Shown piece by piece: positions 51,801 through 63,100 of a DNA stretch of 64,000 nucleotides. The translations under genes were made by a program, and so were the position numbers. Each line of letters starts with the position of its first letter. The stretch's first letter is position 1. Below the pieces are notes generated by a model that was given only the letters and a program-made list of their open reading frames with translations, did no database searches and was not told the origin of the DNA. Source of the stretch: Pegea sp. RAD2-039 (taxonomy: Eukaryota; Chordata; Thaliacea; Salpida; Salpidae); NCBI GenBank assembly GCA_034620365.1, contig JAQGEQ010000045.1:744001-808000 (forward strand), read 5' to 3'.

Positions 51801-54446
51801 TAAACTCATTTAGAGCAATGTGATTGGTTGATGAATACTTTAAAAAAACTTTTTTGGTTACAACTACTTTTGTTGTTCTAACACCTAAAGTTAAGAACCC
51901 CTTTTTCATTTTTGTTTGCATTTTATGCAATTCAAGTTAACTTATAAAGTTAATTTAATTAAAATTTGAGAATTTCTCTTTACTTCTCTAGTCACGTCCA
52001 AAAATTATCTTCACAAGAGAAAGAACTTTCGATCAGTAATATTTTCTGACAAGCATCTATAATTACATACTAGACCTTTCCAAACCACATACTTCTTAAT
52101 CTAGAAACCTTTACTCGTCATATTTTTCTTTCAAAAAGATCTACTTCTTTTGAGATGGTTATAATTGAGTATTTCAAATAATTTTTCTAGTTTTAAACTT
52201 GCTGTAGTAACATCTAATTAACAAGAGTATTCTTGAAAACATTTTTTGGTTGTATGTTTTATCAGTTATCAAAATAAATACAATTTTGCTTGAAAGTTAA
52301 TCACAGCGTTAATCTCTAGATATAAACCTCTAAGAACTGATTAACTATTGTGGAGTTGTCATTGACAACAGGAAGAGTTTTTATGTTTCAACTTTAATCA
52401 CACTAACAGCCGACAGCAACTATTTTGAAGGTTTTGGAACTCTTAATCTGTTTCCAAAACTTTCTTGTTTGTATAAAATGATGACTTTGAAAATGTTTTA
52501 TAATTGTTTCAAATCACTTTTTTATTAAACGAAACAAAATATGTAATTAGAGAGATAAAAATTGATTGATAGCTCTAAAAAACGTTTATAAAATCCTCTC
52601 GTATTCAATTGTTGTCTATCATACGAAAGTTTGACCTTTTTGTGATAAGTCATCTCTTACAGCACAACCTTAAAAACAACGGAAGTAGAAATGTTCACAA
52701 AGCTTTTATATTTTCACCTTGCAAGTGAAAAATTTCCTTTGAAAACTACAAATCAACCAACAAATGAAGATTGAACAAATAGTTATTTATTCTGAATTTT
52801 TGACAAAGTCACACATAAAATTATTTATGAGAAGATTGAGAGAAAGAGGTGGGGTAAGTATTGTGAAGTTTCTCAATCTTGTGATTGATAAATCAGCGTT
52901 TTATACATCTGGTAAGCGATAAGTTGTGATATGAACAAAAAGCCTTTTTACCATCATCAAATCTTCAAGATTATCATCTTAATGCTTTTTAAGAGTGTTG
53001 CTGAGAAAGTTGATATTGGTAAAAAGTTAACTTTTTATCAAAATAACTTTGAATTTTACTTGATAAAGTTTGATAAAAATCTTTTTTAACTATGATAAAG
53101 TATCTAACTAAGCTAAGGGAATATGCTTTTAGTGTTTATCTGATCAACTTTCAAATAAATTCTTCTCATAGTTAAACTTTCGATTTTAATTTATAGTTTT
53201 GCTACTAATAGGTTTTTTTGGTAAACTCAGATTGATTGTAAATTATTTAAAACAAAAATTTTTTTTAGATTCTTACTGAGATTATATTGAAGTCTTTTAT
53301 AAAAAAGAAATTTAGATCAAGCTATCTATCGATTCTTTTGAAACAAATACTTTCAAAGGTTTGATACTTTATCATATTTTTGAAGAAATAAATTTAAAGA
53401 AAACTGATTTTGAAGCACTTTGAAATATATCTGTAATCTCTAGCTAAAATGAATTTTATTAAAATGATTTCTGTTTTGAAAGCGAAGTATTTTATCTGTT
53501 AGTTTTGCTATATAAGCTTTTCGAGTATATTTCAGTTTCAAATTTCTGGTCTAACCTAAAGCAGATAAAATTACACACCAAAAAAAACAATTATAAAAGA
53601 ATACTGATACAGAAAAATTGTTAAATATTTGGCTTGATTAATGTTTTCGAAAACCGATCTTTTAATATATCGTTTCACTCAAATATGTTTGTATTTCTTT
53701 GCATATATAAGATTTAAATGATGTAAGGATATTAAAGACTCAATTTCATATTTCTAGCCACAATTAGTGTTTCATATTATCTAGAAAAAGTTTTCAAAAG
53801 TTCATTTTCAATATTTATTAGTATTTTCAAAGTTATCACATAGTTGGTGACTTCAAAAACCATCGGAGCTAACAAAGATTTATCCAACAATATCTTTTTG
53901 AGTCTATAAATCTTCTAAAAGATGAATTCTTTGCAAAATCTCAAACATAATACAAAAGGATTTTGTTAAATTCAAATAAACTGTAAATCTTTGAGTAAAG
54001 TTTTAGAAAGTTGTTTTCCAATTGAATATTTTACAAATTCCTTAAAATAAATTCACTTATTGTTAAGTTAACAGGAATTTGTTGAAAATATTTAAAGTTA
54101 CTAATATTATAAAATAAATAAAATATTGTAAAGTAATTAAACATATAAACAATTGAAAATTCATGTTTGTATTTTCAGTATAAGCTCGTTTATATGATCC
54201 AAAAACAATTTAATTTTACTGAAATATAAAATCGATTCATTATAATAAAAATATAAACTAAACACAAAAGCTGATAACTTTTATAAATTTATAAATTTCG
54301 GAATTTAGCATCACTAAAAATTAGATTTATGTCGTCACAGTTGGGTTGTTGCTGGACAAAAATGACTATTAAATACATGATTATAATACTGGAGTTTAAT
54401 TAAGGAAATTTGCTAAAAACAACTTATTGATGCTAACAAAATAACT
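48842..54446. other. AT-rich region between Jagged and the kinase gene
   Basis: The two genes are divergent, so both promoters must lie here, but no distinct TATA box or motif cluster stands out. A slightly GC-richer patch at about 49860-50060 contains a 65-codon ORF (49973-50170, +) that begins MAAIKAVFFSLSK and could be split by a 45-nt GT-AG intron-like stretch; no family recognised. The rest is featureless. Confidence 0.5.
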
Positions 54447-56981
54447 ATGATTAATATTTATAAGAAAGATGATAACAAGAAGCCGACTAAACTTCTTGAA
54501 AAGAGACATGGACATAACTATGACTCTATGGAGGCTGATATGTTGAAGAGAAAGGGGTATTTTATAAACAGTCTGCTCGGGGAAGGAACTTACAGCAAAG
54601 TGAAGGTATTTTTTGCAATTTATTTCTAATTTTGATGATAATCTTAAAAATTTTAATAATTGCTTTAAATTATTAGATTTAAAATACTTCACATTCAGAA
54701 AGCGCGATGTCGCGCGTAATAAAGCATTTATTTTAATGTTACCGTGTTCTCTTCTTAAATAATTTCAACTTTAATCATATTCTGTATATGTTTATGGATT
54801 TCTCTGAACTGATAACGATTGGGCGACTAATCATTATATTCTGCAAAGTCATAATTTTCAATAACTTACAGAACCTGTCATAAGCTTGCTTCAAATTATT
54901 TTATGTTTTCTTCCCACGATGTATTCGTAACTGATAACGTCATCATTAAATATTTAAATGAAATAGATGTTTATAAAAAAATTGATTTTTTCAATCAGTT
55001 TATAAACTTTTAAAGTTAAATTGTTCATAACAATTTTTTTATGTATATAGCTGTTACATCTTGAAACTTTATAACTTAAGTAAAGAAAAAATGTTATTGC
55101 AGTATTCTTAAAACTTTCTGCTTTTAATCTGATATCAAAATTATTTTCATAACAGTAGATAACATGACAAATAGAGTCACATCAACATAAATGTAGCTAC
55201 TTTTAAAGTTTAATTAATTTCAAAAGTTTGAATGTCTTTGAATAGGTTTTGTAAAATTGGTTTCCTATATTGTGTTAAACTCAGCTAAGTCAGATTTTAT
55301 CAAAAACTTTTTAAGTGATCTTCAATTTATAATAGGTTAAGTTGAAAGCTTTTACAAAATCTGAGAAAATTTCAAAAAAATTTTTAACATTTTATTGAAA
55401 ATTATCTAAACAAATTCAATTATGCAAACTTAAGATCGAAGATTTGATACAATCATATAAGAAGCATCTATAAAACTTGAAAACGATTCAATTTTATCTA
55501 ATATATTTTCTTACAATACTTTATTTTCCGTTTTAATCATACAAAGTCAGAAATATTGGGATTTGTTTATTAAAATAATTTGATAAATTCATTTTATTGC
55601 ATTTGAAACTTCACGTAATACATCATCTAACACAGCGAGCAAATTCAACATCACTACAACAGCAAGTCGCCATCAAAATAATATCACGTGACAGCGCGCC
55701 TAGACCTTTTAGAGAGCGATTCTTGCCTAGAGAAATCAAGATTCTATCTCAAGTTCATCACCCAAATATCGTTCATGTTTACGAGATCTTCGAAACGCGA
55801 ATACCGAAGCGTGTTTACATAGTAACCGAAATAATGGGGTGCGGTGACTTATTAGAACTAATTAAGGTAATTTGTTGTTTATTATTTACATCTAATTGCT
55901 GATTGGTTCGTTTCAACTAATAGGAGAATGGCCCTTTGCAAGAAAATTACGCCCGCGTTGTCATAAGCGATGTTTGTAAAGCTCTGTGCTATCTCCATAA
56001 CCGACAAATCGTGCATCGCGACATAAAATGTGAAAATATTCTTCTTAATCGAGTCACTTCAACAAAAACAAACAAACCAACTGAGCCAGGAGTTTTGCTT
56101 CGCGCAAAAATCTGTGACTTTGGCTTCGCGCGTCACTTTGAACACGATAGAGATGACACGCAGGTTGGTAGATCTCTGTTTGGTTGAAACACCAGCAATT
56201 AGTTGCTCATTGGTTAGTATTAGCTGGTGTTTAGAAACAGCGGAAACAGAATATAATAATTATGAGAGCGTAATAGAAGGTCTTCAGGAAGTGAGTTGAA
56301 GGAAGAGCTAGATAGTAATTACTAAAATAACAGTTCAACTTCTATTCTGTGTCCTAAAACTCTTCCTAAACCTTCAATTTCAATGACTACAATTTCACAA
56401 ACTCCATGACGTCATCGTCTCGTTGACAGGACACAAGATTCTTGACGAATACTTTCTGTGGATCTGCTGCCTACGCCTCCCCAGAAATCCTCGAACGAAG
56501 GACCTATGACGCGATGCTTGCTGACGTATGGGCGCTAGGCATTGTGGTCTTCATCACCTTATATGGATCGATGCCTTTTGATGACTCTGATATCAAGTAA
56601 GCGCTCGCTTTATTTTAGTGATGAACTACTGGAAGTGGTGACGTCATCATGTAGTGGTGACGTCACCAGTTTCGCTGTTCAAATAATTGAGGTAAAAACG
56701 TTGAAAATATCAACTTGTTGATGTAAGTCCTCATTAACAAAATCAACATCAATTTGATTGTCACGTGACTAACTGATGCTTGTTGATTGGTCAGGGCGAT
56801 GGTTGTGGAACAGAAAAAGGCGAATGTTATCGAAGATCGCGCGGGTCGTGTAAGCGCTTCTGCAAAGATTTTTTTGACCAGAGCACTTCAACCAAACCCA
56901 GTGAAGCGTTGCAAAATCGTCGATTTGTTACATCATCGATGGCTGATGCAATCAGTCGCGAGTAAAATCGTGACGAAATAA
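54447..56981 (+). CDS. TSSK: Testis-specific-type serine/threonine kinase (TSSK family, 5 exons)
   Basis: Exons: 54447-54605, 55636-55866, 55924-56163, 56430-56596, 56795-56981; about 327 aa. A compact protein kinase with almost nothing outside the domain, as in TSSKs. Glycine loop LLGEGTYSKVK (about 41-51), VAIKII with Lys67, ERFLPREIKIL C-helix region (PRE is TSSK-like), catalytic loop HRDIKCEN (Asp163), DFGFARHF (Asp195), activation segment TFCGSAAYASPEIL and GSMPFDDSDIK, both characteristic of TSSK. TSSKs phosphorylate sperm proteins during spermiogenesis; the role here is inferred from family. A stretch of about a dozen extra residues (SFTK-like, NRVTSTKTNKPTEPG) lies between the catalytic loop and DFG. 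Intron 1 is about 1 kb, the rest 57-266 nt. The start is the first ATG of the exon; an upstream exon is not excluded. The TAA stop overlaps an AATAAA. Confidence 0.88.
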
Positions 56982-56982
56982 A
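56977..56982 (+). terminator. Polyadenylation signal overlapping the kinase stop codon
   Basis: AATAAA at 56977-56982 contains the TAA stop (56979-56981). If used, the 3' untranslated region would be some 10-30 nt, ending near the A-run at about 56997-57007. Confidence 0.4.
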
Positions 56983-57060
56983 ATATGATAAAAATCAAAA
57001 AAAAAAAGTTTGTTGCTGTCATCTGATTGGTTGATTGATTTGCTGCTGGCTCTTCATCAA

Positions 57061-57290
57061 CTAGCATCCATAACGTGTCCTTAACGCTTCAACAATTTTC
57101 AAATCTTCTGAAATTTGAGATGAAAATTGAATTGGAAGAAGATATGGGCGTGTTCCTTCTATGTTCTTCACAATCATCTTGAGGCTACTGAAATCATACT
57201 AAAAGTCATTTGTTCGTTTCTTCTCAAAAGTGATTCGATATACTCACTTCTACAACACAATCTCTTGATTTTCTGTTTTTGACACGGTTC
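57061..57290 (-). CDS. Possible 3' exons of an unrecognised small gene
   Basis: The last exon (57198-57061) follows a good acceptor and encodes YDFSSLKMIVKNIEGTRPYL and about 25 further residues to a TAG stop. The preceding exon ends at 57248 with a good GTGAGT donor in the same phase (reading NRVKNRKSRDCVVE) across a 49-nt intron, the local norm. The start of that exon and anything upstream are unclear; a candidate first exon with ATG near 57752 exists. The protein-like composition in an AT-rich region supports a real gene, but the family is not recognised. Confidence 0.35.
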
Positions 57291-59780
57291 ACTGCGCATC
57301 ACTACTCAAGCACTGTCTTCAGTTTCACCAACGCTCGTCTCGTGATCGAATTTCGGTGGTGACGTCATCACATAAGTGTTACCACTTGGTGTTTATTGGA
57401 TGACTGAAATTTTGGCAAATATCTGAGGTTTGATTCTCAATTAGAATCGAGGCTTTAATACAAAAATAACTTTTTAAATTGTCAAATAAAATATTTTTAA
57501 TTTCTACATTAGTTTAGAAAATTTAATTTCCAGTGTTTCCAAACTGTTTTTTTGTAAATTCTATTCACGAAATATTTTTTATACAAAGTTTTAAATCATA
57601 ATTCTGTCATCAACAAAAGACCTTTTACAAAAGAAATTTAATTGGAAAGCAAAGAGCAACTCTCAAAAGATACTCTTTATCAAATCCTACACCATATGTC
57701 ATTGACGATGACGAATTTGGAGTCGAGATGAAAATACGCGCCAACCACCATGACGTCATCGCGCTCGAAGCAGTTGTGGTGGGAATGAAAAGTCTTGAAA
57801 TCGAATCAGGCTTGGAATGTATGAAATAGGAGGGTGTTGATGTTGATAAGGAGGTAAAGATGAAGATAAATAAGTTGTGAAGAGTTAGTGACTGGTTAGT
57901 TGTGTGAAGTGGTGGGGTTTGTGGTGGGAACTCGATGGTAGTGAAGCACCATTCAATTTCTTCAATCTATTTTATTCGTTAAAGTTATTGTGAAGAAGAA
58001 GAAAACGATGCTGAAGACCTCTCAATCAGTATTGTAACCTGTAGTATGTGAATCAATTCTTTGAAGTGTACTTCTTAAACATGTGGACTATTGTTATATG
58101 AAGTTATTTGAAAGAATGAAGGACTTATGTTTGTAGATATTCACCTTTTTAAGTTAAAACCTCTCATGGACATTACAATAGTTATAGAGTTCGTTTCTAT
58201 AAAAGCTTGTTCCTATAAGAAGTTATAAAAACATTAATGTTCATATGCCGGTCATAAGCTCACAAAATTCAACTGAACATATCTTTAAGCTGTCTCCTTA
58301 ATAATTTCAAAACTTGTTTAGTATCTTTGATGTTGTTAAAGAGGAATTTTTCATAAATTAGTTTCTCCCAATTTAGTAAAGAAAAAGTTTGAAATTTTTC
58401 ACAATTAATTATTTGATTCTGGAATATTTCAGTTAATTGAAAACTCACGTGATAAAGATAAGCAATTATCACGTTTAAATGAAGAGTATACTCGAATAGG
58501 TGCTAGAAGAAACGTGTTCTTCTTATTTTAATGTACGATAAAATTTTCTTATTTACTTATCATTAAAAGTAGTAAATGGAATTTTATCAAAAGTTTACTT
58601 GGGTGAATTTCAAACTTTTTTTTTTGATAAAATGGACTTTTCACAATTTGGATTTTTTAAAAATAAGATTTTTATAAAGTTCTTTATTTTGTTAACATAT
58701 TTGCAATTAATTCACAATCTATTTAAATAATTTATTATTTGAGTAACAAAACATGAACTCAAAAATTGACAAAAATAGTTGAGACAGATTCAATTATTAA
58801 TTTGATAAAATTTAATCTTTTGTAAGAAAGTTTAAAAAAATACTTAAAAAAAAATAAGTTTGTTCTCTAGCGCCACCAAATGGAAGCTTTCATCATAACT
58901 TTTACCAAAATTTTCAATTATAATAATCACTTAAAGCACGTTTTGAGAGAAATGTTGATTTATCACTGTAAACTTTGAAGAGTATATCACTTAGTATGCA
59001 AATTAAGATGAAATAGAGATGTGGGAATGATATGAAAGCTGATGTGATTCAGATATTAATGCAGAATCAGCAAATTTGTTTAATTTATTCTTAAGTTAAT
59101 ATTTGATGTGAGTTGAAACTATCACCTAAATTATAAAACTTCTCGAACAACGAAAAACTGTTTAAGTAAAAATTCATCTTTTTAAAGAATTCAAAAATTA
59201 ATTCTAATTTTTAAAAACGGCTTCTTTTTAAGTGGATTTTTTTATAAGTTGATTTAAAAACTGTTTTAATGACAAATTGTTAATAAATCTTTTGATCTTC
59301 TTTTAAAATTAAGATTTTATCAACAATTTAAAATAATAATGTTTGTGATAAAATATGTTGATGTTAAATGAAGCTAACACCTCATATATTTGTAAATAAT
59401 TGATATCAAATAAAATAATCTTCCAAAATTTGTTGAAAAACCCCAAAACATCAATCAAAAACCTATCTACATCATGAAAACTATTTGAAGAGATCTGTGT
59501 CTTACTAGTTTGAGATCATACAAATGATTAATCCTCACCTCCATCAGATCTGATTATAAGCTTTAAAAAAACCTCAAGAAAACTGATTCGGTTTGAAAAT
59601 GTCTTGATGGAATCGAATTTACATTTGAGAGGTAGCTAGAGAGGTATATGATGAAATGTATATTGTGAAGTTATTGCAGTTTATTAAATGGAATTGAAAC
59701 TTAAAGTTGAAACAGAAATCAAAATCACCTAATTACAAGATCTCTATACAATACACAAAAAGCTTAAACAAAAAACTAGA

Positions 59781-59799
59781 CAGCCACCAGATGGCGCTA
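59781..59799 (+). promoter_or_regulatory. CTCF-like site, near-consensus
   Basis: CAGCCACCAGATGGCGCTA matches 18 of 19 positions of the vertebrate CTCF consensus YGRCCASYAGRKGGCRSYV, in intergenic DNA downstream of PARP. Confidence 0.45.
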
Positions 59800-59890
59800 G
59801 AAGACTATCCTGAATAATATCGTTTCATTCCAACAAACAGTTCGGTGTTAATAGAAGGTTAGGGTTTGAAAATAAAGAGATGTGCTTGTA

Positions 59891-59908
59891 GCCCCATCTA
59901 GTGGTGAC
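59891..59908 (-). promoter_or_regulatory. CTCF-like site
   Basis: The minus strand reads CACCACTAGATGGGGC, 13 of 14 core positions. It is 92 nt from the previous site and in the opposite orientation. Confidence 0.35.
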
Positions 59909-59974
59909 GAAATTGAGGTTGAAAGCTGCCAATAAAGACGAAGTGTCAATAAATGGAGGCAGTGTGGGTGTGTT

Positions 59975-60000
59975 GGGGCGGGGTGTTGGGGTGAAAGGGG
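59975..60000 (+). other. G-quadruplex-forming motif
   Basis: Four runs of four G with loops of 1, 4 and 5 nt (GGGG-C-GGGG-TGTT-GGGG-TGAAA-GGGG). It lies about 200 nt past the PARP stop codon, on the strand opposite to the PARP transcript. Confidence 0.7.
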
Positions 60001-60195
60001 TGCAGATAGACGAACTATCATCTAATTTGCCGACTCATATGATTTATACATTTGATTAGATGAAAATATTCGTATTATTGACTTGAAAATAACATGATAC
60101 GAAAATTTGATGGTAAAAGAGAAAGATGACATAATTGGTTGGCATGGTAACCACGTTGGTTGGCATGGTGACCAGATTTACGCAATCATTTCCAA

Positions 60196-63100
60196 TCATT
60201 TTTCATCACTCTTTGTCACATCGTCAACAGATGAAGAAGAATCGACGTCAAAGCGGACCAGATACCGGAGACAAACCTGGAAATAAAAGCAAATAGTTGG
60301 TGGACAAGTAGAAGATAGACAAGTGGTTGGTGGACAGTGGTTGGTAGACAATAGTTGGTGGACAAGTAGAAGATAGACAAGTGGTTGGTGGACAGTGGTT
60401 GGTGGACAAGTAGAAGGTGGACAGTGGTTGGTAGACAATAGTTGGTGGACTAACCTGGTCAGGACTGTAGACAACATATTCATTATATTTGGACACTGCT
60501 GTCTGTGGGTTGTTATTCAAGCTCTTCTCTCCTAGCGCAATTGCGCCACCTGGTGACAATCAAATATAATGACGTAATAAGTGACGTCATCACTACCTTC
60601 TGGAAGGATTAATTCATAACCAGATTTTGGTACAAATTTTCCGATCATCTTCACCGAGTTGTAAACTTCGTTCTCATTCGCTTTCATCGCGACACCATCG
60701 CGCACCTCCTTCGTTTTCCCCAACGCCACCTATATGATGACGTCACAACTAGAAGCTTCGATAACGTGATATATTCACCTGACACAGCAACATGTAGCGT
60801 TTCTCTAAACCCCACTGCTTACATTCCTGCAAGGCATGAGCCACCATATCAGAGAGGTGAATCCCCTGAAAAGATCGAAACCATCAGTTTCATCCATATA
60901 TGGAAATCAAACGCGCGCGTACCTTCGCGTACTGATCGCAGTTATCCTTGCAGTTGGATTCGATTGGTTGAAGACCTCGATTAAGAGTTGACAACAAACT
61001 GATGATGTTGGTTCCGTACCACAACATTCGATGATTTCCGAAACCCAAACTATTCAGTTCACTTTCTTCATTACTTCTACTGATGCGGTAAATACAATCG
61101 ACTCTGACGTCATCACCGCCCGTGTTGTGGATGCATTGAAGGAGGTATTGTGATTCGATGTTGTTAGGAACCATCGCTTGTACATTACAACCAACTGAAC
61201 GATACACGTAGTCGACCGCGTTCATATCTGCAAGTCGCGAAGAGTAAGACGGTTGCTAGGGAGATGGTTGGGGCGTTTGGGGTACCGTTGATGCGATATT
61301 GAGCCCCAAGAAGAACTTTGTTGGCGAATTCTAACTCGACGAGTCGATTGTTCTGCACCAGTAACCTGGAAAGCGTTTTCGCGTCGTTGATAGGACTGAC
61401 GCGATCAAAGATGCCGCCACGAGGTGGCAGTATTCGATAATACTCGGTGCTCTTCTGTTGAATCTAAAAAACGTGATTTAGCTTCGATGACGTCATCACC
61501 GCTTTTACTCACTTTCTCAAGTGTCTTCTGAAGTTTGATGAGGTCTTGAGGATCGGAAGAGCGAAGATCATCACAGTAGTTCAACAGCGCTCTGGTGATG
61601 ACACATCGACGTGATGACGTCACATACGCGCGATCAACTTACTTGATTTCAGACAGCAGCTCGATACTGGTGTTGAGGCGTTCACAGTCGAGACGTCCGA
61701 AGGGAACTACTTCGGGATCGACGTTGGTGCTTTCACGCATCGCGCGTTTCATACTATCGATGTTGATCTGAAGAAAGTGGGGTTAGTGGGGCGAGTCCAA
61801 GCAGGGGCCGGACATGGGTACCAGGTCAGTGTAGACGTTTTGGACACGTTCGTCTATACACGACTCTACATCAGTGACAAGATCAAAGTCCAGCTCAGAA
61901 ACGATGCGATGACGCTGCGCATCGGCGGGTACGAGATGATATTTGCGCGTTTGTGGTTTGAATCTGAGTGAAAATAATGTAAAAGAGGGCGATGGGGCGT
62001 GGGGGCACCTACCCGTTGACGCTTCGCCATTCATTCGCTGTCTTCAACTTGAAATATTTGGCGAATTCTTTGATGGCGTTAGTGGCAGTGTTGAAAGGGG
62101 AGGTTTGCCAGGTGCCCCGTTCACCAATCACGCCCCATCTCATGAAGAACATGAACAGATCTTTGCCTTTTTGATGGATCACCTAATAGGAGGAAGATGT
62201 TAAAGATGACACTAGAGGGAGCAAGAGCAGAACCTGCATCCTGAAAAAGTTGTAGTGAACTTTATCGCTTGTTTGAACATCGACTGATGTGAGAAAGACG
62301 TCACAATGACGATTCGTCTGCGGATCAACCACTATCTCCCTGCACACAAGTATGACGTCATCACGCGATCACGACACGCATCACTGAACACGCACCCGCC
62401 TTCACGTAACCCTGACAACATGTCGGGACTGATGAGAGCAACTGATTGTTGTTGTTCTCCCTCGTCTTCACGAATCCGTTCGAGAATAGTGATCGCGTCA
62501 TTGTCGCAATCTGGGGCGGGATTCTCCCACTGGAGGGCGGTAGTGAAGAGCTCGTTTCTGGCGCTCGGTTTTCGCTGTAACAAGATCAGGATTAGGATCG
62601 GATGCAGATGATGAAGATCAACAGACTCTTTTTTCAACAGAGATATTCAAAGCTTCTTGTAACTCATTCGACATTCGACCAGAGCCGCCTTCTAACGCGT
62701 AATCGAGCGCTGTCTTCCCAAACTCATCCGCCTGACTCAGAGGCATCACTCCTCCTTGCGTCATCAACAGACTGTGACGTAATGATGAAAAAGTGGCCAC
62801 TAGATGGCGCAAACTCACCGCAAGATGGTGATGTTCTCCCAGTAGCCGTAAGGAAGCGGTTTAGCGGCATGATGAATGACGGTTCGTCCATTGTCGTCAA
62901 GTGATGACAACAACACCGGGGTCTTGTGGGTCAGCAACTTCTTGACCACGTGTTCATCATTCTAAGGGACACATGAGGAGTAGAAGAGATTGAAGAGGAA
63001 GAAGAGGACTCACTTGTTGGACAGCTATCATCAGAGGGGTCTGCTTCCCGATTCCATCAACTTGTGTGTTGATGTCGACGTTGTGGTCGAGGAGTAGATC

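Larger units (their letters stand above)
56982..60195. other. Region between the kinase and PARP genes
   Basis: The flanking genes converge. Contents: a possible small minus-strand gene end (57061-57290), GC-richer sequence with TGACGTCA at about 57360 and 57751, AT-rich sequence from 58100 to 59700, two CTCF-like sites (59781-59799, 59891-59908) and a G-quadruplex motif (59975-60000). Confidence 0.55.

Noticed and set aside
61777-62904. Plus-strand ORFs of 64-101 codons over the PARP exons
   Set aside because: They overlap minus-strand WGR and ankyrin exons; higher GC here removes stops in all frames.
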